NCBI RefSeq assembly: GCF_001724815.1
Contig: NZ_MEDO01000003.1
Coordinates: 94,079 to 158,078, forward strand
Source: Arenimonas sp. SCN 70-307
GTDB lineage: Bacteria > Pseudomonadota > Gammaproteobacteria > Xanthomonadales > Xanthomonadaceae
Direction of reading: 5' to 3'
Length of the DNA: 64,000 nucleotides
Shown here: one piece after another, positions 11,752-21,626 of the stretch
How the letters are laid out: each line of letters starts with the position of its first letter
Numbering within the stretch: the first letter of the stretch is position 1
The notes under the pieces: model-generated
Database searches by the model: none
What the model saw: the letters and a program-made list of their open reading frames with translations, nothing else
What the model was told of the DNA's origin: nothing
Position numbers and translations under genes: made by a program

Positions 11752-13755
11752 TCAGCCCAGCGACTTGGCGGCGGCGACCACCGCGTCGGTGGTGATGCCG
11801 AAGTGCTGGTAGAGCTTGTCGGCCGGGGCCGACGCACCGAACTGGTCGATGCCGATGACGGCGCCATCCAGGCCCACGAACTGGCGCCAGTAGCCGGTGA
11901 CGCCGGCCTCCACCGCCACGCGCTTGCGGCACCAGCCGGGCAGCACGCCCTCGCGCCACTCGATCGGCTGGCGGGCGAAGACCTCGGCGCAGGGCATGGA
12001 CACCACGCGCGCGGCGATGCCCTCGGCGGCGAGGCGGCGCATGGCCTCCATCGCCAGCTCCACTTCCGAGCCGGTGGCCAGCAGGATCAGGTCGAACTTG
12101 CCTTCCGGCGGGTCGGAGAGCACGTAGCCGCCGCGGGCGATGTCGGCCAGCTGCTGCTCGCTGCGCGGCTGGTGCGCCAGGTTCTGGCGGCTGAAGACCA
12201 GGCAGCTCGGGCCGGCGCTGCGCTCGATCGCGGCCTGCCAGGCAATCGCCGACTCGACCGCGTCGCAGGGACGCCAGACGTCGTTGTTGGGGATGTAGCG
12301 CAGCGAGGCCAGGTGCTCGACCGGCTGGTGCGTCGGGCCGTCCTCGCCCAGGCCGATCGAGTCGTGGGTGAACACGTGGATGGCGCGGGTCGGGATCAGG
12401 GCCGACATGCGCAGGGCGTTGCGCGAATAGTCGGAGAACACCAGGAAGGTGGCGTCGTAGGGAATGAAGCCACCGTGCAGGGCCAGGCCGTTGCTGATGG
12501 CGCTCATGCCGAACTCGCGCACGCCGTAGTGCACGTAGTTGGCGTTGGCGTCGTCGGACGTGACCGACTTGCTGCCCTTCCAGAGCGTGAGGTTGGAGTG
12601 CGCCAGGTCGGCCGAACCGCCCACGAGCTCGGGCAGCAGCGGTCCGAAGGCGTCGAGCGCCATCTGCGAGGCCTTGCGCGAAGCCACCACCGGGCCTTCG
12701 AGCTGCAGCTTGCGGGCGTAGGCCAGGGCAGCGTCGGCGAAACCCTGCGGCAGCTCGCCGTGCGAGCGGCGCACGAGCTCGGAGGCCAGCTCCGGGTAGG
12801 CCTTGGCGTAGGCGTCGAACAGGCGGTTCCACTGTTCTTCGCGCACGATGCCGGCGTTGCCGGCGCGCCAGCCGTCGGCGATGGCGGCCGGGATCTCGAA
12901 GGGCGCGTGCGGCCAGCCCAGGGCGGCGCGGGTGGCGGCCACCTCGTCCTTGCCCAGGGGCGCGCCGTGGCTCGATTCCTTGCCGGCCTTGCCGGGCGAG
13001 CCGAAACCGATGGTGGTGCGGCAGCAGATCAGGGTGGGCTTGCCGGTCTCGGCCTGGGCGGTCTTGATGGCCTGGGTGATTTCGACCGGGTCATGGCCGT
13101 CCACCTTGCGGATGACCTGCCAGCCATAGGCCTCGAAGCGCGCCGCGGTGTCGTCGGTGAACCAGCCCGCGGTGTCGCCGTCGATGGAGATGCGGTTGTC
13201 GTCCCAGAACGCGATCAGCTTGCCCAGGCCCCAGGTGCCGGCCAGCGAGGCCGCCTCGTGCGAGACGCCCTCCATCAGGCAGCCATCGCCCAGGAACACC
13301 CAGGTGTGGTGGTCGACGACGTTGAATTCGGGGCGGTTGAAGCGCTGCGCGAGCAGCTTTTCGGCCAGCGCCATGCCCACGGCGTTGGCCAGGCCCTGGC
13401 CGAGCGGACCGGTGGTGGTCTCGACGCCCGGGGTGTGGCCGAACTCGGGGTGGCCGGCGGTCTTGCTGTGCAGCTGGCGGAAATTCTTCAGTTCCTGCAG
13501 CGGCAGGTCGTAGCCCGACAGGTGCAGCAGGCCGTAGATCAGCATCGAGCCGTGGCCGTTCGACAGCACGAAGCGGTCGCGGTTGAACCACTTGGGGTTG
13601 TTCGGGCTGTGGCTGTGGAAGTCGTTCCACAGCACCTCGGCGATGTCGGCCATGCCCATCGGCATGCCCGGGTGGCCGGACTTGGCGGCCTCGACCGCAT
13701 CGATGGCGAGGAAACGCAGGGCGTTGGCGAGGTCGCGGCGGGAGGGCGTGGTCAT
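11752..13755 (-). CDS. tkt: Transketolase
   Basis: Thiamine-diphosphate enzyme of the pentose phosphate pathway that moves two-carbon units between sugar phosphates. At 667 residues it is full length. The N-terminal PP domain starts with [29 protein letters not shown] and contains the ThDP/Mg motif [18 protein letters not shown] plus VNGHG-like [19 protein letters not shown]. The Pyr domain includes [25 protein letters not shown], typical of transketolase. The C-terminal domain follows ([20 protein letters not shown]). It stands alone, convergent with the ArsR gene (17-base gap). In many gammaproteobacteria tkt and gapA are close, and here both lie within 10 kb. Confidence 0.96.
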   Translation of the reverse strand: MTTPSRRDLANALRFLAIDAVEAAKSGHPGMPMGMADIAEVLWNDFHSHSPNNPKWFNRDRFVLSNGHGSMLIYGLLHLSGYDLPLQELKNFRQLHSKTAGHPEFGHTPGVETTTGPLGQGLANAVGMALAEKLLAQRFNRPEFNVVDHHTWVFLGDGCLMEGVSHEAASLAGTWGLGKLIAFWDDNRISIDGDTAGWFTDDTAARFEAYGWQVIRKVDGHDPVEITQAIKTAQAETGKPTLICCRTTIGFGSPGKAGKESSHGAPLGKDEVAATRAALGWPHAPFEIPAAIADGWRAGNAGIVREEQWNRLFDAYAKAYPELASELVRRSHGELPQGFADAALAYARKLQLEGPVVASRKASQMALDAFGPLLPELVGGSADLAHSNLTLWKGSKSVTSDDANANYVHYGVREFGMSAISNGLALHGGFIPYDATFLVFSDYSRNALRMSALIPTRAIHVFTHDSIGLGEDGPTHQPVEHLASLRYIPNNDVWRPCDAVESAIAWQAAIERSAGPSCLVFSRQNLAHQPRSEQQLADIARGGYVLSDPPEGKFDLILLATGSEVELAMEAMRRLAAEGIAARVVSMPCAEVFARQPIEWREGVLPGWCRKRVAVEAGVTGYWRQFVGLDGAVIGIDQFGASAPADKLYQHFGITTDAVVAAAKSLG

Positions 13756-13854
13756 CGGGGCGTCCAGGGCGTGGGGCCCGGGGCCGGGCCAACGGGGCGC
13801 TATTGTCGCCGACCCGGCCGCCGCTGTCGCGCTTGAACCCCGGCGGCGCGAGTG

Positions 13855-15147
13855 CTAGCCGGCGGCCCCGGCCTGGGACGGCGCTTCGGCCGGCTCACCC
13901 TCGCTGCGCCCGATCACCACCGAACCGACCATGTCGCCGCCCACGTTCACCACCGTGCGGCACATGTCGAGCAGGCGGTCGACGCCGAGGATCAGGCCGA
14001 TGCCCTCGGGCGGGATGCCGAACATGGCCAGGATCATCGCGATCACCGGCAGCGAGCCGCCGGGCACGCCCGCCGCGCCGATGCCGCCGAGGATGCACAG
14101 CAGCAGGATGGTCACCTGCTGGAAGATCGTCAGCTCGACGCCGAAGAATTGCGCGAGGAACAGCACCGTCACGCCCTCGAACAGGGCCGTGCCGTTCATG
14201 TTGGCGGTGGCGCCGAGCGTGCAGACGAAGCGCGCGACGCGGCGCGGCACGCCCAGGCGCTGCTCGGTGACCGCCAGCGTGGTCGGCAGCGTGGCGCTGG
14301 ACGAGGAGGTCGAGAAGGCGGTCAGCAGCGCCGGCTGGGCGCCGCGGAAGAAGGCCAGCGGCGACATGCCGCCGAACACCCGCAGCAGGATGGGGAATAC
14401 CACGAAGAAATGGATGGCCAGCGCGGCCAGCACCGTGGCGACGAAGCGCGCCAGCTGCACCAGCACGTCGAAGCCGAGCTTGGCGGTGATCGAGAACAGC
14501 AGCGCGGCCACCGCGTAGGGCGCCAGGCGGATGGTCCAGTCGATGAGCTTGAGGCAGATGTCGTAAACGCCCTGTACGGCGGCGACGAAGGCCTTGGTGC
14601 CCTCGCTGCGGATGACGGTGGCGGCGATGCCGAACATCAGCGCGAAGAACATCACCGCGATCAGGTCGCCGTTGGCGGCCGACTGCACGGGATTGCGCGG
14701 CACGATGTTGAGCAGCACCGAGATGCCGGACACGCCCTCGCGGCTGGCGGCGATCTGCGAGGCGCGCTCACCGGTCTGCGCCATCAGCTCGGCGCCGAGC
14801 TCCGGCGGGATGCCGCGGCCGGGCTCGAGCAGGTTCACCATCACCAGGCCGATGCTCACCGCGACGGTGGTGACGACGAGGATCCAGGCGAGCGTCTTGC
14901 CGCCGATGCGGCCCAGCGAGCGCGGGTCGCCGATTTCCACCACGCCCAGGATCAGGGCCGAGAACACCAGCGGGATGACCAGCATGAAGAGCAGGCGCAG
15001 GAAGAGCTGGCCCACGGGGTCGGCGACGTAGAACACCAGCGCGTCGAGCCAGCCGGCGTCGGCGGCGAACAGGTTCGCGGCCAGGCCGAGGCTGGTGCCG
15101 GCGATGAAGCCGACCAGCATGCGGGTGTGCAGGGACATCTTCGGCAT
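13855..15147 (-). CDS. Dicarboxylate/amino acid:cation symporter (DAACS family)
   Basis: A 430-residue inner-membrane Na+- or H+-coupled carrier of the GltP/DctA type. Family hallmarks are the serine-rich re-entrant loop SSSSATLPTTL, the GATANMNGTALFEG segment, and the C-terminal hairpin and helix with GVPGGSLPVIAMILAMFGIPPEGIGLILGVDRLLDMCRT carrying the conserved Asp and Arg/Cys of the substrate site. About eight membrane segments are apparent. I choose the start at 15147 because a GGAG lies seven bases upstream; the next ATG (15138) has no such site. The substrate could be glutamate, aspartate or C4-dicarboxylates; sequence alone does not decide. Confidence 0.9.
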   Translation of the reverse strand: MPKMSLHTRMLVGFIAGTSLGLAANLFAADAGWLDALVFYVADPVGQLFLRLLFMLVIPLVFSALILGVVEIGDPRSLGRIGGKTLAWILVVTTVAVSIGLVMVNLLEPGRGIPPELGAELMAQTGERASQIAASREGVSGISVLLNIVPRNPVQSAANGDLIAVMFFALMFGIAATVIRSEGTKAFVAAVQGVYDICLKLIDWTIRLAPYAVAALLFSITAKLGFDVLVQLARFVATVLAALAIHFFVVFPILLRVFGGMSPLAFFRGAQPALLTAFSTSSSSATLPTTLAVTEQRLGVPRRVARFVCTLGATANMNGTALFEGVTVLFLAQFFGVELTIFQQVTILLLCILGGIGAAGVPGGSLPVIAMILAMFGIPPEGIGLILGVDRLLDMCRTVVNVGGDMVGSVVIGRSEGEPAEAPSQAGAAG

Positions 15148-15149
15148 CC

Positions 15150-15178
15150 GGGGCTCCGCGCGTTTTTGCGTGAGCCCC
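15150..15178 (-). promoter_or_regulatory. Hairpin that masks the symporter ribosome binding site
   Basis: GGGGCTC (15150-15156) and GAGCCCC (15172-15178) can pair, with a partial inner CGC/GCG extension and a loop containing five identical bases. On the minus-strand transcript the 3' arm contains most of the GGAG ribosome binding site for the symporter start at 15147. No T run follows, so a terminator for the upstream EAL gene is less likely. Translational control, possibly temperature dependent, is an inference. Confidence 0.4.
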
Positions 15179-15199
15179 AAGCTTACAACAGGCGCCGGA

Positions 15200-16360
15200 T
15201 CAGTCCCCGGCCAGGATTTCCGGCAGCGGGCGCGGACGGCCGATGAGGTAGCCCTGGGCGTAGTGGCAGCCGAGCCGGCGCAGGGCCTCGAGCTGGGCCG
15301 TCGTTTCCACGCCCTCGACCACGATCTCGGCCGACAGGGCCCGGCCGAGCTGGACGATGGCCTCGACGACCGACATCGCGCGCGGGTCGGCGAGCATCTG
15401 CCGCGAGAATGCCTGGTCGATCTTGAGCACGTCGAAGTCCAGGCGGTGCAAGTGGGCCAGGTGCGAGTAGCCGGTGCCGAAGTCGTCCAGGGCCACCTTG
15501 ATGCCATGGCCGTGGCAGAGCGCGATGACCTCGCGCACCAGTTCGTAGTCCAGCGCCTGGCTCTCGGTGATCTCGAGCTTGAGGCTGCCCCGCGGCAGGC
15601 GGGCGGCGTCGGCGCGTGCCACGATGCGTTCGACGAGGCCGGGATGGGCCAGCTGGCGGCCCGACACGTTCACGGCCACGAAGGGCGCGCCGCGGCCGGC
15701 GCGCACGAACGCGGCGACGGCCTCGCAGGCGGCATCCATCACGTACTCGCCCACCGGCACGATCAGGGAAGTTTCCTCGGCCAGGGCCACGAATTCGGCT
15801 GGCGAAATCGGACCTCGCTCGGGGTGGTTCCAGCGCACGAGGGCTTCATAGCCGGCGACGCGGTTTCGCGCCACGTCGAGCAGTGGCTGCAGGCCCAGCT
15901 CCAGGTGCCGTCCGGCCAGGGCCTCGCGCAGCTGCGACTCGAGCCTGATCCTGCCGATACCCTTTCGCTCGGTGGCCGAGGCGGGCAGCAGGCCTGGCTC
16001 CGTCGGCTGGCCCTGCAGCGCCGCCAGCGCGCCGCGGTAGCGCTTGAGCTGGCCCTCGAGCAGGGAGCGCACGATCGGGTCGGTCGCGGCGAGGCGCTCG
16101 GCGATCTGGCTGCGGTCGATGGGGAAGAGCACGCAGTCGCTGAGCGCGACGGCGGTGGCCGTGCGCGGCGAGTCATCGATCACCGCCATCTCGCCCAGCA
16201 GGTCGCCGGGCCCGAGCAGGCTCAGTACCCTGCGCTGGCCACCGTGGTGGGTTCGCACCTCAAGCGTGCCCTGCTCGACGAGATAGGCCGTGTCGGGCGG
16301 GTCGCCCTCGCGGAACAGCACCTGCCCCGCGTGCAGGCTGATTCTCAGTGGCGTGTCCAT
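15200..16360 (-). CDS. cNMP-binding domain / EAL phosphodiesterase protein
   Basis: A 386-residue cytoplasmic signalling protein. Residues ~1-115 form a CRP-like cyclic-nucleotide-binding fold with the phosphate-binding cassette LLGEMAVIDDSPRTATAVAL. A linker leads into an EAL domain (about 150-386). Catalytic c-di-GMP phosphodiesterase residues look intact: EALVRW, NVSGRQLAHP, KLEITES, ALDDFGTGYS, VLKIDQAF and VVEGVET. There is no DNA-binding domain, so the likely output is c-di-GMP hydrolysis gated by a nucleotide ligand. The start at 16360 is an ATG; extending to an in-frame TTG at 16375 is possible but unnecessary. It lies downstream of the pilMNOPQ terminator and may tune pilus function. 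Confidence 0.9.
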   Translation of the reverse strand: MDTPLRISLHAGQVLFREGDPPDTAYLVEQGTLEVRTHHGGQRRVLSLLGPGDLLGEMAVIDDSPRTATAVALSDCVLFPIDRSQIAERLAATDPIVRSLLEGQLKRYRGALAALQGQPTEPGLLPASATERKGIGRIRLESQLREALAGRHLELGLQPLLDVARNRVAGYEALVRWNHPERGPISPAEFVALAEETSLIVPVGEYVMDAACEAVAAFVRAGRGAPFVAVNVSGRQLAHPGLVERIVARADAARLPRGSLKLEITESQALDYELVREVIALCHGHGIKVALDDFGTGYSHLAHLHRLDFDVLKIDQAFSRQMLADPRAMSVVEAIVQLGRALSAEIVVEGVETTAQLEALRRLGCHYAQGYLIGRPRPLPEILAGD

Positions 16361-16380
16361 GTCCTGCCTGGTCAAACGAA

Positions 16381-16404
16381 ACAGGGCCGCATTCGCGGCC
16401 CTGT
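16381..16404 (-). terminator. Terminator of the pilMNOPQ operon
   Basis: ACAGGGCCGC (16381-16390) and GCGGCCCTGT (16395-16404) form a perfect 10-bp stem with a four-base loop. On the minus strand the stem is followed by the T-rich stretch TTCGTTT. It lies 27 bases beyond the pilQ stop and separates the pilus operon from the EAL gene. Confidence 0.85.
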
Positions 16405-16430
16405 CCGTGCAATCCGCAAGCCCCGTGGGC

Positions 16431-18581
16431 TCAGCGGTTCTTGGCCACCTGCAGCACGCGCGGGGTGACGAAGATCAGCAGCTCGGCCTTCTCGGCCGAC
16501 TTGGAGCGGCTCTTGAACAGGTTGCCGACCACCGGCAGGTCGCCCAGGAAGGGCACCTTGCGCAGGTCGTCGCGGTTCTTGAACTCGTACACGCCGCCCA
16601 CCACCACGGTCTGGCCGTTGTCGATCAGCACGGCGGTGCTGACCTCGCGACGGGCGATCTGCGGGATGAAGCCACCGGCCGGGTTGGCGATCAGCTCGCT
16701 GACCTCGTCCTTCTTCACCGCGAGGTTCAGGTAGACGCGGCCGTCCTGGGTGATGGTCGGGGTGACCTTGAGCTCAAGCAGCACTTCCTTGAACTCGACG
16801 GTCGCCTGGGCCACGGCACCCGGCGTGGTGGCCGGCTGGATGGTCAGGTAGGCCACTTCGTCGCCCTGGCGGATGATCGCCTCGCGCTGGTTGGCGGTGA
16901 TCACGCGCGGGTTCGACACCACCTCGCCGCGACCCTCTTCCTCGAGGGCCGAGAGCTCGAGGTCGAGCACGATGTCCTGGCGCAGGATGCTCAGGTTGAA
17001 CAGGCCGGCGGCCGGGTTGATCGGCAGACCCACCGAGAAACCGGAGTCGGTGGTGGTGCCGGTGGCGCCCGGGTCGATGCCGTTGCGGTCCTGCACGCCG
17101 AACTCCACGCCCAGCTCGCGGGCGAAGGTCTCGGTGGCGACGACGATGCGGGCCTCGATCAGCACCTGGTCGACCGGCCGGTCCAGCGTGGCCAGCAGGG
17201 TGCGGATCTCGTTGACCTTGCTCTGGGTGTCGATCAGCAGCAGGGTGTTGGTGCGGTTGTCGAAGCTGACGCTGCCGCGCGGGGAGAGGAAACCGCGGGT
17301 GGTTTGGCCACTGGTGCCACCGCCAGAGCCCTGGGCGCTCTTGCTGTCCTCGGTGAGCAGCTTGGCGATCTCTTCGGCATTGCCGTAGTTGATCGGGATG
17401 TACTCGGTGACAAGCGGCTCGCGCTCCTCGTTGGCGATGCGCGCGTCGGCCACCGCCTTCTCGAAGTCGGCGATTTCCTTCTGCGGCGCGACCCAGATGA
17501 CGTTGCCGTCGCGGCGCTTGTCGAGCTGCTTGGCGCGCAGCACGATGTCCATCGCCTGGTCCCAGGGCACGTTGATCAGGCGCAGGGTGACGTTGCCCTG
17601 GACCGTGTCGGCGGCGACCACGTTCAGGCCCGACTCCTCGGCGATCAGCTGCAGCACCGTGCGCACCGGCACGTCCTGGAAGTTGAAGGTGACGGCGCGG
17701 CCGGAGTAGCGCTGGCCTTCCATGTCACCGGCCACCGCACCGGCGGCGCGGCCCGGGGCGCCGGCGACGACCGTACCGGGGGCGGCCCGCTTCGGGCTGA
17801 CCTCGATCACGTACTCGTTGCCGGTCTGGTAGGCCATCGAATCGAAGGCACCGTTGGTGTTGATCACCAGGCGGGTGCTGCCGGCGTTGGCATTGGGCTC
17901 GAGGCTGCGCACCGGGGTGGCGAAATCGGTCACGTCCAGCTGCCGGCGCAGGTTCTCCGGGATGCTGGCATTGGCCACGTCGACCACGATGCGCGAACCC
18001 TCGTTGCGCATGTCGGCGGCGGCACCGTCGCCGTTGAAGCGAAGGACGACGCGGCCCGAGCCGTTCTCGCCGCGGCGGAAGTCGATGTTGGCGACCTCGA
18101 GCGAGGAAGCGACCTTCTTGGTCGGATCCGGGCCGGTGGCCAGGCTGCCCTGCTGGACGGCGCCGGCGTCGACCGTCAGCACCAGCAGGTTGCCGGCGCT
18201 GCGGGTGGTGTAGCCGGCGGGCCGGAACAGGTCCACCACCACGCGGGTGCGGCCACCGGCTTCCACGGCGGAAACCGCCGAGGTGGCGCCGCTGCCGATC
18301 ACCACGCGGCGCTGGCTCAGGCCGTTGGTCGTGCCCGGCAGGTCGACCGCGATGCGCGGCGGCGTGTCGGTCGTGAAGGCCTGCACCTCGCCCACGGGCT
18401 CGGCGAACTCAAGGGTGATGTCGACCTTGCCCCCGGGGGCCGAGGCGTAGCGAACGTCCTGCAGGACGTTCTCCGCCATCGCCGACAGCGACGTCGCCAG
18501 GCCGACGGCGAGCGCTCCCATGGCCAGCACCCAGCGACGCTTGGTGCCCATCCCCTCGCCGATCGTTTTATTCGCGGTCAT
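16431..18581 (-). CDS. pilQ: Type IV pilus secretin PilQ
   Basis: Outer-membrane secretin of 716 residues through which the type IV pilus emerges. A long signal peptide (WVLAMGALAVGLATSLSAMA) precedes two AMIN-type beta domains for peptidoglycan binding (for example VDITLEFAEPVGEVQAFT and NIDFRRGENGSGRVVLRFNGDG). Then come an STN/secretin short domain (ISVTFNFQ-like AVTFNFQDVPVRTVLQLIAE), an N1 domain and the C-terminal secretin core (DQVLIEARIVVATETFARELGV to VYEFKNRDDLRKVPFLGDLPVVGNLFKS). The start at 18581 has an AGGGGAA site upstream. It is the last gene of pilMNOPQ, 15 bases after pilP. Confidence 0.97.
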   Translation of the reverse strand: MTANKTIGEGMGTKRRWVLAMGALAVGLATSLSAMAENVLQDVRYASAPGGKVDITLEFAEPVGEVQAFTTDTPPRIAVDLPGTTNGLSQRRVVIGSGATSAVSAVEAGGRTRVVVDLFRPAGYTTRSAGNLLVLTVDAGAVQQGSLATGPDPTKKVASSLEVANIDFRRGENGSGRVVLRFNGDGAAADMRNEGSRIVVDVANASIPENLRRQLDVTDFATPVRSLEPNANAGSTRLVINTNGAFDSMAYQTGNEYVIEVSPKRAAPGTVVAGAPGRAAGAVAGDMEGQRYSGRAVTFNFQDVPVRTVLQLIAEESGLNVVAADTVQGNVTLRLINVPWDQAMDIVLRAKQLDKRRDGNVIWVAPQKEIADFEKAVADARIANEEREPLVTEYIPINYGNAEEIAKLLTEDSKSAQGSGGGTSGQTTRGFLSPRGSVSFDNRTNTLLLIDTQSKVNEIRTLLATLDRPVDQVLIEARIVVATETFARELGVEFGVQDRNGIDPGATGTTTDSGFSVGLPINPAAGLFNLSILRQDIVLDLELSALEEEGRGEVVSNPRVITANQREAIIRQGDEVAYLTIQPATTPGAVAQATVEFKEVLLELKVTPTITQDGRVYLNLAVKKDEVSELIANPAGGFIPQIARREVSTAVLIDNGQTVVVGGVYEFKNRDDLRKVPFLGDLPVVGNLFKSRSKSAEKAELLIFVTPRVLQVAKNR

Positions 18582-18596
18582 CGTGCATTCCCCTAA

Positions 18597-19121
18597 TCAA
18601 TTGTCTTCAAGGGCGATACGGGCCTGGCGTTCCAGCCAGCCGCCCGCCCCATCCGGAACGAGTTCGACAATCTCGATACGGTCTTCGGTGACCGCGGTGA
18701 TGCGGCCGTCGTTGAGCCCCAAGTAGTTGCCCGGGCGCACGCGGTGCGTGACGCGGTCGGGCCCCATCACCAGGCCGATGACCCCTGGGCCGGAACCGAT
18801 GGTGCCGACCATGTCCAGGCTGTCGAGCGGGAAGGCCTCGAGGACCTCCTTCCGGCGATTCGGATCCGGCCTCAGCTGGTTGCCGCCATCACGGTCGGCG
18901 CTGGGCTGGCTGAACGGGTCGCGCATGTCCTGCGCGGCGTATTCGAAGGTTTCGAACTGCTTCATCACCGGCAGCGGGTCGAGCGGCGGCGCCGGGCGCG
19001 CCTTGACCTCGGCCACCCAGGCCTCGAGGTCGCGGCTGCCGCGGGTGCAGGCCGAAAGCGACAGGACCACCGCCGCGACGAGCAGGCCGCTCATGGCTTT
19101 ACGGGTCATGGACGGTGCCAT
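18597..19121 (-). CDS. pilP: Type IV pilus assembly lipoprotein PilP
   Basis: A 174-residue inner-membrane lipoprotein that links the PilN/PilO complex to the secretin PilQ. The signal peptide ends in a lipobox (VVLSLSACTRG). The disordered linker holds the conserved FEYAAQDMRDPFSQP segment that binds PilN/PilO, followed by a small beta domain (LDSLDMVGTIGSGPGVIGLVM, VRPGNYLGLNDGRITAV) that contacts PilQ. The ATG at 19121 shares one base with the pilO stop (TGATG) and has GGAGG upstream, so translation is coupled. Confidence 0.95.
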   Translation of the reverse strand: MAPSMTRKAMSGLLVAAVVLSLSACTRGSRDLEAWVAEVKARPAPPLDPLPVMKQFETFEYAAQDMRDPFSQPSADRDGGNQLRPDPNRRKEVLEAFPLDSLDMVGTIGSGPGVIGLVMGPDRVTHRVRPGNYLGLNDGRITAVTEDRIEIVELVPDGAGGWLERQARIALEDN

Positions 19122-19744
19122 CACTGGGAGCCTCCCGCGGCATTGGCTTCCTCGTCATCGAGGTAGCGATAGGTCTTGACCGTGCCCGACAGCACCAGGG
19201 TGCCGTCCTTGCCGGAGCGGGGTTCGAGCGAGATGTCGTGCATGGTCATGATGACCACGCGCGGCAGCGAGGCCACGCCGCTCACGAAGGCGCCGAACTG
19301 GTGGTAGGTGCCCACCATGCGCAGCTGGATCGGCTTCTCGGCGTAGAACTCGCGCTGGCTTTCGGCGCCGGGCTGGAACAGTTCGTTGGTGATGCCGGCG
19401 GCCAGGGCGGTCTGCGAGATGTCGACGATCAGGTCGGGCATCTCGTTCTTGCTCGGCAGCTGGCGCAGCATCTGCTGCAGCATCACTTCCATCTGGGCCA
19501 GCTGCTGCTTGAGCGGCTCGAGGTTCGCGGCGCGACCCTGCTTGCCCTGGAACTCCTCGCGCAGGGTGACCTCGGTGGCCTCCTCGGACTGCAGCATGAT
19601 GCGCTTGTCGCTGACGAACAGGTACCAGGAGATACCAACGATCACCAGCACCAGCAGCACGCAGGCGGCGGCCTTGATCTGCAGCGGCCAGGCGCCGGCG
19701 TTGTTGAAGTCGAGGTTACGCAGGTCGACGTTCTTGCTGCTCAT
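19121..19744 (-). CDS. pilO: Type IV pilus alignment protein PilO
   Basis: A 207-residue bitopic inner-membrane protein. It has a short cytoplasmic N-terminus (SSKNVDLRNLDFNNAGAWP), one membrane helix (AAACVLLVLVIVGISWYLFV), a coiled-coil stretch (about 55-100: EEATEVTLREEFQGKQGRAA onward) and a ferredoxin-like periplasmic domain (GITNELFQPGAESQREFYAEKP). PilO pairs with PilN to form the alignment subcomplex of the pilus machine. Its start overlaps the pilN stop by four bases. Confidence 0.95.
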   Translation of the reverse strand: MSSKNVDLRNLDFNNAGAWPLQIKAAACVLLVLVIVGISWYLFVSDKRIMLQSEEATEVTLREEFQGKQGRAANLEPLKQQLAQMEVMLQQMLRQLPSKNEMPDLIVDISQTALAAGITNELFQPGAESQREFYAEKPIQLRMVGTYHQFGAFVSGVASLPRVVIMTMHDISLEPRSGKDGTLVLSGTVKTYRYLDDEEANAAGGSQ

Positions 19745-20324
19745 CGGGCACCTCCCGCGACTTCGGCGGCGGCATCATCCTGCTTGGGCGTCACCAGCCT
19801 GACCTTCAGGGAGAAGGCGTTGGGCAGGCCCCGGTCGTCGCCCTTGGCCTCGATGATCGACAGGTCGGGGTTGGCCATCCAGCCCGACTCCTCCAGGTTG
19901 CGCATGTAGGAGCTCACGCGGGCGTTGGACTGGGCCTGGCCCTCGAGGGTCAGCACCGCGCCGGCCTGCTTGATGGTGTTGAGCTTGACGCCCTCGGGGA
20001 TGGTGCGCACCAGCTGGTCGAACAGGTGCACCATCTGCGAACGGCTGGCCTGCAGCTCTTCGATCACCTGCTTGCGGGCAAGCAGGTTGGCCTTCTTCTT
20101 GTCGAGGGCCTCGATTTCCTTGATCTGCGCGTCCACGAGCTTGATCTGGTCGCGCAGGTACTGGTTGCGGTTCTGCTGACCTTCGATCTGGCCGTTGTAG
20201 TACGACACGATCATGAAGCTGATGAGCAGGCCCGCCGCGCCGGCGAGGCCCAGCATGGTGACGAATTCCTTCTGGCGCAGCTTGCGCCGCTCTGCGCGCC
20301 AGGGAAGCAGGTTGATTCTGGCCA

Positions 20325-20325
<1 letters not shown>
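19741..20325 (-). CDS. pilN: Type IV pilus assembly protein PilN
   Basis: A 194-residue inner-membrane protein. The N-terminus MARINLLPWR carries the conserved INLLPWR motif that docks into the groove of cytoplasmic PilM. One membrane helix (MLGLAGAAGLLISFMIVSYY) and a coiled coil (DQIKLVDAQIKEIEALDKKK) follow, then a ferredoxin-like periplasmic domain that dimerises with PilO. The start abuts the pilM stop and the end overlaps pilO by four bases. Confidence 0.96.
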
Positions 20326-21407
<1,082 letters not shown>

Positions 21408-21432
21408 TTACACACGAATGGTGCGCCATTAC

Positions 21433-21462
21433 ATTAAATAACGAAAATTTCCCAAATGGCAA
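21433..21462 (-). promoter_or_regulatory. Sigma-70-like promoter of pilMNOPQ
   Basis: On the minus strand, a -35 TTGCCA (plus 21457-21462) and a -10 TTTAAT (plus 21433-21438) lie 18 bases apart, each matching the consensus at five of six positions. They sit in the only AT-rich patch between pilM and mrcA. The -10 is about 50 bases before the pilM GTG. A TATACT at 21581-21586 may be the -10 for mrcA in the other direction, but no good -35 accompanies it. Confidence 0.6.
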
Positions 21463-21626
21463 TGCCCCCCTGTCCGGACACCCCTGGCCCCGCCTGAGCC
21501 ACCCCGCGCTTCCCCTTCATAGACGCAATCCGGGCTCGGACCCGGACGAACGACCCAAGGCGGCTCCCCTGCCCACGTTCTATACTCCCTGCCCCATGTC
21601 GATGTAAACCTCGGGAGAGGCCCTGG

